A DNA stretch of 60,376 nucleotides, from the NCBI RefSeq assembly GCF_004833285.1, contig NZ_STFG01000020.1, positions 1-60,376 on the forward strand, given 5' to 3'. Below the pieces are notes generated by a model. That model searched no databases, was not told where the DNA came from, and saw nothing but the letters and a program-made list of their open reading frames with translations. This DNA is from Lampropedia puyangensis. Lineage in GTDB: Bacteria; Pseudomonadota; Gammaproteobacteria; Burkholderiales; Burkholderiaceae_C. Each line of letters opens with the position of its first letter. Positions within the stretch are counted from its first letter, which is position 1. Positions 1 through 9,872 of the stretch are shown here, one piece after another. A program made the translations under genes and the position numbers.

Positions 1-154
1 CAAAATCATCTTCCAACTTGCTATCACCGTCCAGCTCCCCATCCCATAAAGAACAAAGCACCGAACTCGCGAAGGGCGCAACTATACCGCCATTCCAATC
101 AACAAAAATCAAATCGATGGGAAAATTTTCGAGTTTCTTATTCTTTCCATGCAT
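1..154 (-). CDS. Partial unknown ORF at window edge
   Basis: A reading frame of 51 codons opens at an ATG at 154-152, which overlaps the last codons of the PHP phosphoesterase gene in another frame, and runs without a stop to the window edge. The peptide begins MHGKNKKLENFPIDLIFVDW and has a hydrophobic, tryptophan-containing middle and an acidic tail. I do not recognise the family. The overlap with the upstream stop is the usual arrangement of a translationally coupled operon, which is the main argument for it being real; the Shine-Dalgarno match is poor and the frame could simply be open by chance. Confidence 0.3.
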   Translation of the reverse strand, partial: MHGKNKKLENFPIDLIFVDWNGGIVAPFASSVLCSLWDGELDGDSKLEDDF

Positions 155-1004
155 TCCATACCGGAAGCGCCTGTTTTGGTAGTGGTGGCAGATGGCCCAA
201 ATCCCCTGAACCCTCAATCGGAAGATGGAAATCGCTCCCTCGGGAGCCCATTAGTTGCAAGGAAGACGCTAAAGCAGCCAGTCTCTGCATTTCTGCCTCT
301 GATAGACGTGCGCCAGAAACCACCTCAATAGCTTCGCCTCCTAACTGTTTGAAGTGAAGCGCAAGTATGTCCAACTCCCAATCACGCAGATGGTATGCCA
401 AAGGATGCGCTAACACCGCCACGCCGCCTGCCTCACGCACAGCAGAAATTGCCATGCTCATGGCAACCCATTCAGTAGGCACATAGCAACGTTTTCCATC
501 TCCCAGATAATGCTCAAACACGTCTTGCACCGATTGAGCCTGTCCGCTCTCAACCAAATAGCGTGCGAAATGTGGGCGCGTTAAATTCGCTCTTGAGCCA
601 GCCATTTGCAATGCGCCTTCAAACGCGTTTTGAAAGCCTGCCTGCTCCAGTCGATACGCCATTTGCTGCGCCCGATCATCGCGCAACGCGCGGTTGGCAT
701 CTACCAGTGATTGAAAAGCGGTATTGCTGGGATCAAACCGCAATGCAACAACATGTAGCGTGCGTCCAGCAAATAAAACAGAGAGTTCAACTCCATGCAC
801 ATAGGGCAATCGCAAATCTGCAGCCACTTCAGCGGCCTGCGCTTGGCCAGCCAGGGTGTCATGGTCCGTCAACGACCACAACTGCACACCATTGGTTTTA
901 GCTCTCACGGCCAATTCAGCAGGTGTCAGCACTCCGTCAGAAGCAGTAGAGTGGCAGTGCAAATCTGCGTTGAGTGCATCAACAGCGTTGTCTTCCCTAA
1001 TCAT
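138..1004 (-). CDS. rnm: PHP-domain phosphoesterase (RNase AM/YciV-like)
   Basis: This 288-residue protein belongs to the PHP family that includes E. coli YciV/RNase AM and 3',5'-nucleoside bisphosphate phosphatases, metal-dependent enzymes that hydrolyse 5' ends of RNA fragments or pAp-type nucleotides. The metal-binding signatures are visible: DLHCHSTASDG near residues 14-24, LTDHDT near 45-50, a central RPHFARYL, HPLAYH, and GSRGSDFH near the C-terminus. I chose the ATG at 1004 over a TTG at 1016 because GAGG lies seven bases before it and the protein then begins just ahead of the first metal motif. It follows ybeY with about 45 bases between them, on the same strand. Exact substrate is inferred from the family. 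Confidence 0.85.
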   Translation of the reverse strand: MIREDNAVDALNADLHCHSTASDGVLTPAELAVRAKTNGVQLWSLTDHDTLAGQAQAAEVAADLRLPYVHGVELSVLFAGRTLHVVALRFDPSNTAFQSLVDANRALRDDRAQQMAYRLEQAGFQNAFEGALQMAGSRANLTRPHFARYLVESGQAQSVQDVFEHYLGDGKRCYVPTEWVAMSMAISAVREAGGVAVLAHPLAYHLRDWELDILALHFKQLGGEAIEVVSGARLSEAEMQRLAALASSLQLMGSRGSDFHLPIEGSGDLGHLPPLPKQALPVWNAWKE

Positions 1005-1050
1005 CGGCTGCCTCAATGTTCAAGGTTGTGCGTACCTATTCAATGCCACC

Positions 1051-1509
1051 CTAGGCTTGATAAGGATTGGCAAAACCCAAGCCTTGCATGATCAGAGTTT
1101 CTTCCGCTTCCATTTCTTGCGCATCTGCTTCACTGGTTTCATGATCCCACCCTTGTGCATGCAAAGTACCGTGCACTAATAAGTGGGCGTAGTGCTCCTC
1201 CAGCGTTTTGCCTTGCTCGATCGCCTCACGCTCTACCACTGGAGCGCAAAGCACCAAATCAGCCATCACGATAGGCTCAACTGCATAGTCAAATGTCAAC
1301 ACATTGGTTGCATAGTCTTTATGGCGATACTCCCGATTGAGCGTTTGCCCTTCCTGCGCATCAACGATGCGAACCGTGACCTCCCCATCGGCTGCCAACG
1401 CATGGCGAATCCAACGCTCAACTTTATGGCGTTTGAGAACCAAACGGTGCTTGGCCGCGTCAGGAAATCGGCCATACTGCAAAGAAAGGGTCAACGTAGG
1501 CAATGTCAT
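1051..1509 (-). CDS. ybeY: Endoribonuclease YbeY
   Basis: YbeY is a single-strand-specific zinc endoribonuclease involved in 16S rRNA 3' processing and ribosome quality control. The 152-residue length is normal. The signature [11 protein letters not shown] near residues 113-123 supplies the three zinc-binding histidines, and the upstream [16 protein letters not shown] block is the typical N-terminal family motif. The ATG at 1509 is preceded by AAGGATAA, in which the stop codon of the lipoprotein gene upstream is embedded, so the two genes are probably translationally coupled. In most proteobacteria ybeY directly follows phoH (ybeZ); here one gene sits between them, and no corC follows. Confidence 0.95.
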   Translation of the reverse strand: MTLPTLTLSLQYGRFPDAAKHRLVLKRHKVERWIRHALAADGEVTVRIVDAQEGQTLNREYRHKDYATNVLTFDYAVEPIVMADLVLCAPVVEREAIEQGKTLEEHYAHLLVHGTLHAQGWDHETSEADAQEMEAEETLIMQGLGFANPYQA

Positions 1510-1515
1510 TTGTGT

Positions 1516-2007
1516 TTATCCTTGTTGTTGTGCCATAGGGCGACATTGGGTGAGCACCTCTTGTTCAATGGCATTGCGGTGCGCCGCCCGCACACGCAAC
1601 GCCGCAGCCCCACTTGCATCGACTATCCAGCGGTAATTCTCTTGTGCTCCGCTGGATACATACAGAACGCTCGCCGCCTGAAGGCTTCGCTCAAATTCGA
1701 GCGATTGACCATCCCACTGAAGTCTGAGACTGGAGGCGCGCCCTGCAGAGGCCTCTTGATAGCGGGCCAACACCATTTGCGCTCCCGCTGATGCTTGGCA
1801 CTGGTAATGGGCAACGGTGCTTGACACCGAACCAATACCGGGAGTTGGCGCCTGCCGCACCTTCGCTCCTTGCGAATGAACAACATCAGGCTGCAGTGCC
1901 AGCGTTGGTTTCTCAGACGCCATTCCGGAGCACCCCAATGAAACTATGGCTACTGCAACACACAGCGTAGCAAGTCCCGCTCGAACAGGTTGACGCCGCT
2001 CACACAT
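1516..2007 (-). CDS. Small lipoprotein, MliC-like
   Basis: From the ATG at 2007 the product is 163 residues and starts with a lipoprotein signal peptide: positive CERRQPVR, a hydrophobic stretch, then the lipobox SLGC near residue 26. The mature part has HYQC, an evenly spaced AxY segment, a WDGQ turn, an SSGA segment and YRW, a pattern reminiscent of the MliC/PliC family of membrane-bound inhibitors of C-type lysozyme (cysteine near the start, short beta-strands, S(A)SG loop). That assignment is inference from pattern only. The start overlaps the end of phoH by eight bases and the stop sits in the ribosome-binding site of ybeY, so it is locked into the phoH-ybeY operon. Earlier in-frame starts up to 2052 would run further into phoH and give no better signal peptide. 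Confidence 0.75.
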   Translation of the reverse strand: MCERRQPVRAGLATLCVAVAIVSLGCSGMASEKPTLALQPDVVHSQGAKVRQAPTPGIGSVSSTVAHYQCQASAGAQMVLARYQEASAGRASSLRLQWDGQSLEFERSLQAASVLYVSSGAQENYRWIVDASGAAALRVRAAHRNAIEQEVLTQCRPMAQQQG

Positions 2008-3004
2008 TGGGAGTCTCGCCATCTGGATGCTTTTTACGCGTTGCAGCGCCAACTGGCCGAGACGAGCGTGTGGCGGGAGTCACCGCATCGTAGGCATCCA
2101 CAATCCTTGCTACCAACGGATGGCGCACAACATCTCCGCTATCAAACTCAGTGAATGCGATGCCTTTGACACGCTTGAGAATGTGCCGTGCATCTAAAAG
2201 TCCGCTCGCGGCTCCTTTAGGCAAGTCAATCTGACTGACATCTCCCGTGACGACAGCTTTGGCACCAAACCCAATGCGGGTGAGGAACATTTTCATTTGC
2301 TCTGGCGTTGTATTTTGCGCCTCATCCAAAATAACAAATGCATTGTTGAGCGTGCGCCCACGCATGAATGCCAACGGAGCGATCTCTAGGGCATTGCGTT
2401 CAAATGCCTTCTGCACACGATCAAAGCCCATCAGCTCGTAAAGCGCGTCATACAACGGCCGCAGGTATGGGTCAACCTTCTGCGTCAGATCGCCCGGCAA
2501 AAATCCAAGCCGCTCACCAGCCTCGACAGCAGGGCGCGTCAGCACGATACGCTGAACCTGATTGCGCTCCAAGGCATCCACCGCACACGCCACGGCCAGG
2601 TAGGTCTTGCCGGTTCCCGCAGGGCCAATACCAAAAGTGATGTCATGGCTGGCAATGTGGTTCAAGTACACCGTCTGGTTGGGTGTGCGAGCGCGCAGAT
2701 CACTGCGACGTGTGGATAACCGCGCAGATCCATCGGCAGACTCATCCACAGGGCCATCGCCTGCCAGCATCAACTGCACATGGTCAGCCGAAATGGTTTT
2801 GTGCGCCATCTCATACAGTGCCTGCAGCACCTCCAAGGCGCGTTCAGCAGGGCGTTTGGCGCCCTCAATTTTGAACGACTCCTCGCGTCGAGAGATGCTG
2901 GTTTGCGTCGCGGCCTCAATGGTGCGGATATGCATCTCCATGGGGCCGACTAAATTGGCCAAGCGTGAATTGCTCACGGGAATAAAAGAATGGCGCAAAA
3001 TCAC
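2000..3004 (-). CDS. phoH: PhoH-family ATPase (YbeZ)
   Basis: PhoH/YbeZ is a cytoplasmic ATPase of the P-loop RNA helicase-like class that works with YbeY. Walker A GPAGTGKTYLA lies in the middle of the protein and Walker B FVILDEAQNTT about 100 residues later; an N-terminal KH-like segment (IRTIEAATQTSISRREESFK) is present as in the family. The longest frame starts at 3124, but its first 40 residues look non-coding, whereas the GTG at 3004 gives VILRHSFIPVSNSRLANL, the usual N-terminus of betaproteobacterial PhoH, and 334 residues, the usual length. The C-terminal end overlaps the next gene. About 220 bases separate it from divergent ruvA, which must hold both promoters. Confidence 0.92.
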   Translation of the reverse strand: MILRHSFIPVSNSRLANLVGPMEMHIRTIEAATQTSISRREESFKIEGAKRPAERALEVLQALYEMAHKTISADHVQLMLAGDGPVDESADGSARLSTRRSDLRARTPNQTVYLNHIASHDITFGIGPAGTGKTYLAVACAVDALERNQVQRIVLTRPAVEAGERLGFLPGDLTQKVDPYLRPLYDALYELMGFDRVQKAFERNALEIAPLAFMRGRTLNNAFVILDEAQNTTPEQMKMFLTRIGFGAKAVVTGDVSQIDLPKGAASGLLDARHILKRVKGIAFTEFDSGDVVRHPLVARIVDAYDAVTPATRSSRPVGAATRKKHPDGETPNV

Positions 3005-3223
3005 TGACAAATCAAAAATCCAATCGAGAGAATCTAGAAAGCGCTGCACAAACTTGCCCAACTTATCTCGTAACAATAGGCAATAGCGGCGCAAAAATAA
3101 TGCCAAAGGGCGACTCTGGCGCAATAATTCGCTGGCCCAAACGGCATAACGGTTAGTACAGCAGAGAAAGTCTCTCAGCTGCGCTCAATGCATAAGCACA
3201 TTATCGCAACTCTTGGAATCTCC

Positions 3224-3799
3224 ATGATAGGAAAACTCAGCGGCAAACTGGTAGAGAAGGCCCCGCCTCTGGTCCTCATTGACTGCCACGGCGTCGGCTA
3301 CGAAGTATTGGTGTCCATGAACACGTTCTACAACCTGCCCGCACTGGGAGAATCCTGCAGCGTGCTCACCCATCTGATCGTGCGTGAAGATGCCCATCTG
3401 CTCTACGGGTTTGGCACAGCAGAAGAGCGCAGTTGCTTTCGCGAACTCATTAAAGTCTCTGGCCTCGGCCCCAAAACGGCGCTGAGCATCCTCTCGGGCA
3501 TGACCGTGGCCGATTTAGCCAACGCCATTGCACAGCAAGAACTTGGACTGCTCACCCGCATTCCCGGGATTGGCAAAAAAACCGCAGAAAGACTATTGCT
3601 TGAGCTCAAAGGGAAAATTGGCGAACTCTCCAGTGCCAGCGCATTAACCGCTGGGCCAAGCCAGCATGGCGATATTTTGCAAGCGTTGCTGGCATTAGGT
3701 TACTCAGACAAAGAAGCCCAACAAGCCCTCAAAGGGCTGGCCGCTGATGTTGGCGTAAGCGATGGCATTAAGCAAGCCTTGCGCGCATTGGCCAAATAA
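3224..3799 (+). CDS. ruvA: Holliday junction helicase subunit RuvA
   Basis: RuvA binds four-way DNA junctions as a tetramer and loads the RuvB motor for branch migration. With the ATG at 3224 the protein is 191 residues and begins [12 protein letters not shown], the normal RuvA N-terminus; an in-frame ATG at 3188 would add 12 residues not seen in the family. The two helix-hairpin-helix motifs are clear: [14 protein letters not shown] and [16 protein letters not shown]. The C-terminal RuvB-binding domain ([13 protein letters not shown]) is intact. Unlike the common ruvC-ruvA-ruvB order, neither partner is adjacent; an alpha-2-macroglobulin gene follows after only about 20 bases. Confidence 0.96.
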   Translation: MIGKLSGKLVEKAPPLVLIDCHGVGYEVLVSMNTFYNLPALGESCSVLTHLIVREDAHLLYGFGTAEERSCFRELIKVSGLGPKTALSILSGMTVADLANAIAQQELGLLTRIPGIGKKTAERLLLELKGKIGELSSASALTAGPSQHGDILQALLALGYSDKEAQQALKGLAADVGVSDGIKQALRALAK

Positions 3800-3818
3800 A
3801 TTCATTCAAAGGGAGACC

Positions 3819-6800
3819 ATGGCTTTACCACTCGCACACCATTTGCGCTGTCTGGCGCTGGGTCTGTCAGCAGCATCGTTGAGCTTTGCGCATGCTGCGA
3901 CGATTCAATCCATCACCCCATCAGGCCGGGTTTCTGATGCCGTGCAGGTGGTTGTCACCATGCAACAAGCGGCCGTACCGGTAGGTCAACCCACAGCAAC
4001 GGCACCAGTCGTAGTTCGTTGCAATGGCAACGAAGCGGCGGGCCAAGGGCGCTGGCTGGATGAGCGCCGCTGGGTCTTTGATTTCAACCACGCGATCGCC
4101 GGTGGACAGCGCTGTGAAGTGCAGTCCAGTGCTTCCTTCAAAGATCTGGATGGCACCAGCATCTCCCCCGCGAAAAGCCAAACCTTCAACACGGGTGGCC
4201 CCAGTGTTGAACGCATTCTCCCCTATACGTGGGACGGCAAAATTGACGAACAGCAACACTTTCTACTGTTTCTCAATAGCCCTGTTGACACCGCCACAAT
4301 TGCATCGCGCGCTTGGTGCCAAAGCAAAGACGTGGGCGAGCGGATCCCCGTGCGCATCCTCGATGAGAAAGAACACCAATCGCTGCTGGACAACCTGGCA
4401 TCAGGCTATCAATCCAGCTATGAGGAAGATAGCAATACGCCCTCTATCGCGCTCACGTGCCAGCGCCGTTTGACCGCAGGCAGCGAACTCTCGCTCGTGT
4501 GGGGCAAGGGAATTGCTGCTCCCAATGGCTTAAAGACCGAAGAGCAGGACACTTTTGAGTTTGAGGTACGCAGCCCCTTTCAGGCCACGTTCTCATGCGA
4601 ACGTGAGCAAGCCAGCAAGCCCTGTATTCCAGTCCTTCCCGTCACGGTACGATTGAGTGCTGACGTTGACATGCGCTGGATTGAACAATTCACCCTGCGC
4701 AGCGCAGATCAACAATGGCAACCCGTCGTGCAGTCCCGCGATGAGTGGGGCTACGGCGAGGGTGATGACACCACGGTTGCGCAATGGAAAAACAATCCCG
4801 CCGCATACGAAGGCCGCTCCTTCAACTGGCTGCGCTTTGATGGCCCGTTCCCCGAGCAAGCCAAGCTCACCCTCACAGTTCCCAAAGAGCTCAAAGACGA
4901 TGCAGGACGCCCCCTAGACAACGCAGCGGCCTATCCATTAGAAATTTCAATGGCGCCAGCACCTGCGCTGGCGAAGTTCCCTTCCGGCGATTTTGCAGTG
5001 ATTGAACGCTTCGCGGAAGGCTACCATGAAGATGCCCTCTTACCCATCACTTTGCGCAAGGTAGAAGCGCCACTGCCCATTACCATTTTGCCGGTGCAGT
5101 CTGATGCCGACATCATTGAATGGATGTTCCGTACAGAACGCTTGAGCCCTGGCGGTTATGTTGACCGCGCTCAGGCTCAAAGTCTGGGCATTAACAACTT
5201 GCCAACTATCAACAGCAACGATCCAGACGAGCGTGAACCTTCGTATGTCGAGACCCGCGCCATTTCATTGCTGGCCCATGTGCAGGGCACTCAAACCCAA
5301 ACCATTCCCGCTAGCACAGACAATCAAAACCGGGCATCCACCGAAGTGGTCGGCATTCCTCTACAATCGGGTTTCCAAGTGGTAGAGGTGGCCTCCCCTG
5401 CCTTGGGAGAATCGCTGCTCAATCCAGAATACGCCAGCAAACGCGTGCTGTACGCACGCACCAGCGTGCTCGTGACCAACCTGGCAGTGCACTTCAAACT
5501 GGGCGCAGAAAATGCCTTGGCATGGGTTACCTCGCTGGACAGCGGCCAGCCCGTAGCCAACGCCAAAGTCCAGATCAGCCGCTGCAATGGCGATGTCGTT
5601 GCCAATGCCACCACAGACTCAGAAGGCATTGCGCGCTTTGACGATGTAGCGGGCCAACCTAGCGAGTGCCGCCGCGAAGGCTTTTATTGGAATGCCCGTG
5701 CCTACATGGTCTCCGCGCGATCTGCCGATGGCAAAGATCTAGGCTTGGTCTGGAGCGACTGGAGCCGTGGCATTGAACCATGGCGTTTCAACGTGCCCAC
5801 TGCCTCGTTCTACAACAGCAGCCAGGAATCCGTAGCGCACACCGTATTGGATAGAACCTTGCTGCGCGCTGGAGAAACCGTCTCCATGAAGCACTTTCTG
5901 CGCACTGAGACACTCCAAGGTTTTGGCTCCCCCACACAGGCTGATTTGCCCCATACCCTCGTGGTGCAGCATATTGGCAGCGGGAAAAAATACGAGCAGG
6001 CACTGCAATGGAGCACCTCTGCAGAAGGCGCTGCCAGCGCCACCTCCGAACTCAAGCTCCCCAAGGCCGCCGCACTAGGGCAATACAGCATTACCCTACA
6101 AGGGGATCGCTACGACAACAGCTACAGCACCACCAACTTCCGGGTCGAAGAGTTCCGCCTTCCAGTATTCGAAGGCAGTATCGTGCCAGTAGGCAGTCCG
6201 CATTTGATCGCAACCGACAGCGTCGACATGAATGTGCAACTGGGCTATGTCAGTGGCGGTGCTGCAGCCAACTGGCCCGTCCAAGTCTCAGCCATGCTGG
6301 AGCCCCGTAGCCTACGCTTTGAACATTACCCCAACTACAGTTTTGATGCGCCACAACACAACGCACAAAGTGACTCCGCCGACAGCGAAGGCAGTGATGC
6401 CGCTGCGACGCTGGACACGCAACGCAAACGCCTGTTGCTGGACAAAAAAGCGTTGCAACTGAACCAGCAAGGCAATGCCACCGTTACTGTTGCTGGTTTG
6501 GCCTCTGCCGTCAACGACCAAGGCAACGGGCTTGCCGATTTGCGGGTTGAGGCCACATTTGAAGACCCTAACGGGGAGATGCAGACCATCACCAGTGTGC
6601 GGCCTTGGTGGCCTAGCGATGCGGTTGTAGGCATTGCCACCGACAGTTGGATCTCCGTCAAAAAACCACTGCCTGTGCGTACCATCACACTCAACCCCGA
6701 TGGCAAGCCACAGGCCAACACCCAAGTGCAGGTCAAGGCCCTGGCACACACAACGTTGACCACCCGCAAACGCATGGTTGGCGGCTTCTACAAATACGAG

Positions 6801-9800
6801 CACCACTACGAAACCAAAGATCTGGGCACTGTATGTACAGGCCAAAGCGATAGCAGTGGCCGCTTTGACTGCACAGCCAATCTGCAAGAGCCTGGCCAAA
6901 TTGAGTTGGTCGCCCAAATTCAAGACAGCGCAGGCCGTGCATTTTCGACAGCCACGCAAGTGTGGGTCACGCGTGAGGGTGAAATGTGGTTCGACGGCGA
7001 AGCCTCTGACCGCATGGATGTGCTGCCAGAAAAACCTAGCTATGAACCTGGCGAGACCGCCCGCTTTCAAGTGCGCATGCCCTACCGCAAAGCCCAGGCA
7101 TTGATTGCCGTCGAACGGGAGGGCATTCTGGAAACGCACCTGGTCGAGCTCAGCGGTCAAGACCCTAGCTTCACCCTTAAAGTCGGCGACGCATGGGCAC
7201 CGAACATGTACGTCAGCGTTTTGGCCGTACGCGGACGTTTGCGCGAAGTACCGTGGTACAGCTTCTTCACCTGGGGCTTTCGCTCCCCAGTCGTGTGGTG
7301 GAATGCATGGCGTAACGACACGGGCGAAGCCGTAGCCCCAACAGCCATGGTGGACTTGAGCAAACCGAGCCACCGACTGGGCGTCGCTGCCATCAAGGTC
7401 GGCCACGAAGGCCACCGCATCCAAGTCAAACTCAGTGCTGACAAGCCCCGCTACGCCACGCGCGAGCAAGCCACGCTCTCGATTGAAGCCACCTTGCCCA
7501 ACGGCAAGCCCGCAGCCCATGCTGAAGTTGCTTTGGCGGTTGTCGACAAAGCCTTGCTGGAACTATCCCCAAATACCACCTGGGACTTGTTGGCCGCCAT
7601 GATGCAGACCCGCAGCTGGGCCGTGCAAACCTCCACAGCCCAAATGGAAGTCCTGGGTCGCCGCCACTATGGCCGTAAATCCGCCCCTGCTGGTGGCGGC
7701 GGCGGCAGTGGGGCCGATGGGGCCACGCGCGAACTGTTTGATACTTTGGTGAGTTGGCAGCCGCGTATACAACTCGATGCCAATGGCAAAGCCCAAGTGA
7801 AAGTACCGCTCAACGACAGCTTCACGACGTTTCATGCAGCGGCAGTCGTTGACGCTGGTTTGCAATACTTTGGCACAGGTAGCAACGAGCTGGTGGTCGC
7901 ACAAGACCTGCAACTCATCAGTGGGCTTCCCCCAGTAGTGCGTGAGGGCGACCAATACGACGCACGCTTTACTGTACGCAACAGCACCCCACAAACCATG
8001 CAAGTGCAAGTGACCGGGCACTATGGCAACAACACACTCAACCCCACCACCGTGGACATCCCTGCGGGTAGCGCACAAACCGTGCAATGGCGCGTCACTG
8101 CCCCCCTGCTGCAAAGCCAGGATCCGCAAGAGACAATGCAATGGACGCTGCAAGCGAGCGCCAGCAACAATGCGCTGAGCGATAGCCTCAGCCTCACTCA
8201 AACGCTGTTGCCCGCTGTTCCAGTCACAGTGCGTCAAGCCAGCCTGCGCCAAATCACTGAACCCGTAGATCTGCAAATTGGCATGCCTCAAGATGCGATT
8301 GAGGGTCGTGGCCATTTGCAAATTGATGCACAAGCCTCTCTCGGCGGCGACCTGCTACCGGGCCTGAAACGCTGGTGGCAGTGGTACCCCTACGGGTGCC
8401 TCGAACAACGGTATGGCAAAGCCATTGGCCTGATGGACAAGGACTTGTTTCAAGCCGTGCATGACGATGTATCCAGCTACTTGGATCAAGATGGTCTGGC
8501 ATCCTTCTTCCCGCCTCGCTACCCGGACTCTGGCAGCATTTACCTGACAGCACACTTGCTCGCCGTCGATGCGGCAATGCAAACACTGGGCGAAAGCGCC
8601 ATGCGCCTTGACGAGGATTCACGCAAAACCATGCTGGATGCCCTCACCAATGTGGTGGAAGGTCGACTCGAACGCAAAAACGAAATCGTCCGCAAAGACC
8701 GCACCGTTGACCGCCTGTTTGTGGTTTCTGCACTCAGCGCCCATGGAGTGGCCAATACCAGCATGCTTGAAACCATGCAAATTGCCCCGCAGCGCTTGCC
8801 CACACATGCCCTGCTCGATTGGTTGCAAGTTCTCAAAACCTTACCAAACATCGCCCAGCACGACGCGCGCATGCAAGAGGTAGAACAAGAGCTGCGCAGC
8901 CGTATCATCCAAACTGGGGGCGCAGTGCTCTTTACCACCGAGCGCAGTGACGACTGGTGGTGGATGATGCAAAACGGCGACAGCAATGCCGCACGCCTGC
9001 TCCTGTTAACCGCCGACCTGCCAAGCTGGAAAGACGACATGGGCGGCTTAGCAAGCGGGTTGCTGGCACGCCAGAAAAACGGCGCATGGGGCACCACCAC
9101 GGCCAACACATGGGGCCAGTTGGCCTTGCGCAATTTTGCGCGCCTGCACGAATCTGAAGTAGTAGCCGGCAGCCTGAATGCGCAATTGGCAGGCCAGCAA
9201 CAGCAAGCCCAGTGGCCAGACCAGCCTGCCGCGACAGGAAGCTCCGCCAGCCAGCCCGTGAACACCAGCACCGACAAACTGCGCATGGACTTTGCTTGGC
9301 CTGACGCCATTGCTCGCTTGGGCGACGCGGACAGCGCATCGCGTCTGCACATTGAACAGCAAGGCAGCGGTAAACCTTGGGTAACGATCAGTGCCCTTGC
9401 CGCTGTGCCTATTCAAGCACCGGTGTCTTCTGGTCTGCGCGTAGAGAAAACCATCACCCCAGTGCAGCAAGCGCAAGCGGGCCAGTGGCAGCAAGGGGAC
9501 ATTTACCGTGTGACACTGACTGTGCATAGCAACGCCCAAGTTGGCATGACCGCACTGACTGACCCCATACCCACAGGCAGCACCATCTTGGGCACTGGTC
9601 TGGGCCGCGATGCGCGTATTGCAGCAGACAGTCAAAGCGATAGCAGCACGTCATCCAACTGGAGCGTGGCGTGGGAAGAGCGCAAGATGGACGCAATGCG
9701 TGTGTATTTCTATGGGCTGCCCAAAGGCGCCACCCGCTACCAATACACCGTACGCATGAACCAACCCGGCACGTTCTACCTGCCCCCAACCCGGGCTGAA

Positions 9801-9872
9801 GCACTGTATATGCCCCAAGTGTTTGGCGAGACACCGAACACCACCATCACCATTGGAGACATGGCGCGTTGA
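3819..9872 (+). CDS. yfhM: Giant alpha-2-macroglobulin (YfhM-like)
   Basis: Bacterial alpha-2-macroglobulins are periplasmic protease traps; in E. coli YfhM is paired with PbpC and is thought to protect the cell when peptidoglycan is breached. The ATG at 3819 has GGGAGACC just before it and starts a Sec signal peptide (cleavage likely after FAHA, residue 26). No lipobox cysteine follows, so the mature protein should be soluble, unlike lipid-anchored YfhM. At 2017 residues it is longer than YfhM (about 1650). Macroglobulin beta-domains fill the first 1250 residues; a glycine-rich segment (near residue 1290) lies in the region preceding the complement-like domain; the thioester motif YGCLEQ is intact with the cysteine at about residue 1527, followed by the helical TED and a C-terminal receptor-like domain. 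Its stop overlaps pbpC. Confidence 0.93.
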   Translation: MALPLAHHLRCLALGLSAASLSFAHAATIQSITPSGRVSDAVQVVVTMQQAAVPVGQPTATAPVVVRCNGNEAAGQGRWLDERRWVFDFNHAIAGGQRCEVQSSASFKDLDGTSISPAKSQTFNTGGPSVERILPYTWDGKIDEQQHFLLFLNSPVDTATIASRAWCQSKDVGERIPVRILDEKEHQSLLDNLASGYQSSYEEDSNTPSIALTCQRRLTAGSELSLVWGKGIAAPNGLKTEEQDTFEFEVRSPFQATFSCEREQASKPCIPVLPVTVRLSADVDMRWIEQFTLRSADQQWQPVVQSRDEWGYGEGDDTTVAQWKNNPAAYEGRSFNWLRFDGPFPEQAKLTLTVPKELKDDAGRPLDNAAAYPLEISMAPAPALAKFPSGDFAVIERFAEGYHEDALLPITLRKVEAPLPITILPVQSDADIIEWMFRTERLSPGGYVDRAQAQSLGINNLPTINSNDPDEREPSYVETRAISLLAHVQGTQTQTIPASTDNQNRASTEVVGIPLQSGFQVVEVASPALGESLLNPEYASKRVLYARTSVLVTNLAVHFKLGAENALAWVTSLDSGQPVANAKVQISRCNGDVVANATTDSEGIARFDDVAGQPSECRREGFYWNARAYMVSARSADGKDLGLVWSDWSRGIEPWRFNVPTASFYNSSQESVAHTVLDRTLLRAGETVSMKHFLRTETLQGFGSPTQADLPHTLVVQHIGSGKKYEQALQWSTSAEGAASATSELKLPKAAALGQYSITLQGDRYDNSYSTTNFRVEEFRLPVFEGSIVPVGSPHLIATDSVDMNVQLGYVSGGAAANWPVQVSAMLEPRSLRFEHYPNYSFDAPQHNAQSDSADSEGSDAAATLDTQRKRLLLDKKALQLNQQGNATVTVAGLASAVNDQGNGLADLRVEATFEDPNGEMQTITSVRPWWPSDAVVGIATDSWISVKKPLPVRTITLNPDGKPQANTQVQVKALAHTTLTTRKRMVGGFYKYEHHYETKDLGTVCTGQSDSSGRFDCTANLQEPGQIELVAQIQDSAGRAFSTATQVWVTREGEMWFDGEASDRMDVLPEKPSYEPGETARFQVRMPYRKAQALIAVEREGILETHLVELSGQDPSFTLKVGDAWAPNMYVSVLAVRGRLREVPWYSFFTWGFRSPVVWWNAWRNDTGEAVAPTAMVDLSKPSHRLGVAAIKVGHEGHRIQVKLSADKPRYATREQATLSIEATLPNGKPAAHAEVALAVVDKALLELSPNTTWDLLAAMMQTRSWAVQTSTAQMEVLGRRHYGRKSAPAGGGGGSGADGATRELFDTLVSWQPRIQLDANGKAQVKVPLNDSFTTFHAAAVVDAGLQYFGTGSNELVVAQDLQLISGLPPVVREGDQYDARFTVRNSTPQTMQVQVTGHYGNNTLNPTTVDIPAGSAQTVQWRVTAPLLQSQDPQETMQWTLQASASNNALSDSLSLTQTLLPAVPVTVRQASLRQITEPVDLQIGMPQDAIEGRGHLQIDAQASLGGDLLPGLKRWWQWYPYGCLEQRYGKAIGLMDKDLFQAVHDDVSSYLDQDGLASFFPPRYPDSGSIYLTAHLLAVDAAMQTLGESAMRLDEDSRKTMLDALTNVVEGRLERKNEIVRKDRTVDRLFVVSALSAHGVANTSMLETMQIAPQRLPTHALLDWLQVLKTLPNIAQHDARMQEVEQELRSRIIQTGGAVLFTTERSDDWWWMMQNGDSNAARLLLLTADLPSWKDDMGGLASGLLARQKNGAWGTTTANTWGQLALRNFARLHESEVVAGSLNAQLAGQQQQAQWPDQPAATGSSASQPVNTSTDKLRMDFAWPDAIARLGDADSASRLHIEQQGSGKPWVTISALAAVPIQAPVSSGLRVEKTITPVQQAQAGQWQQGDIYRVTLTVHSNAQVGMTALTDPIPTGSTILGTGLGRDARIAADSQSDSSTSSNWSVAWEERKMDAMRVYFYGLPKGATRYQYTVRMNQPGTFYLPPTRAEALYMPQVFGETPNTTITIGDMAR

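Noticed and set aside
6312-7520. A 402-codon minus-strand frame inside the alpha-2-macroglobulin gene
   Set aside because: Shadow of the GC-rich third codon positions of the large gene; no start signal or domain.
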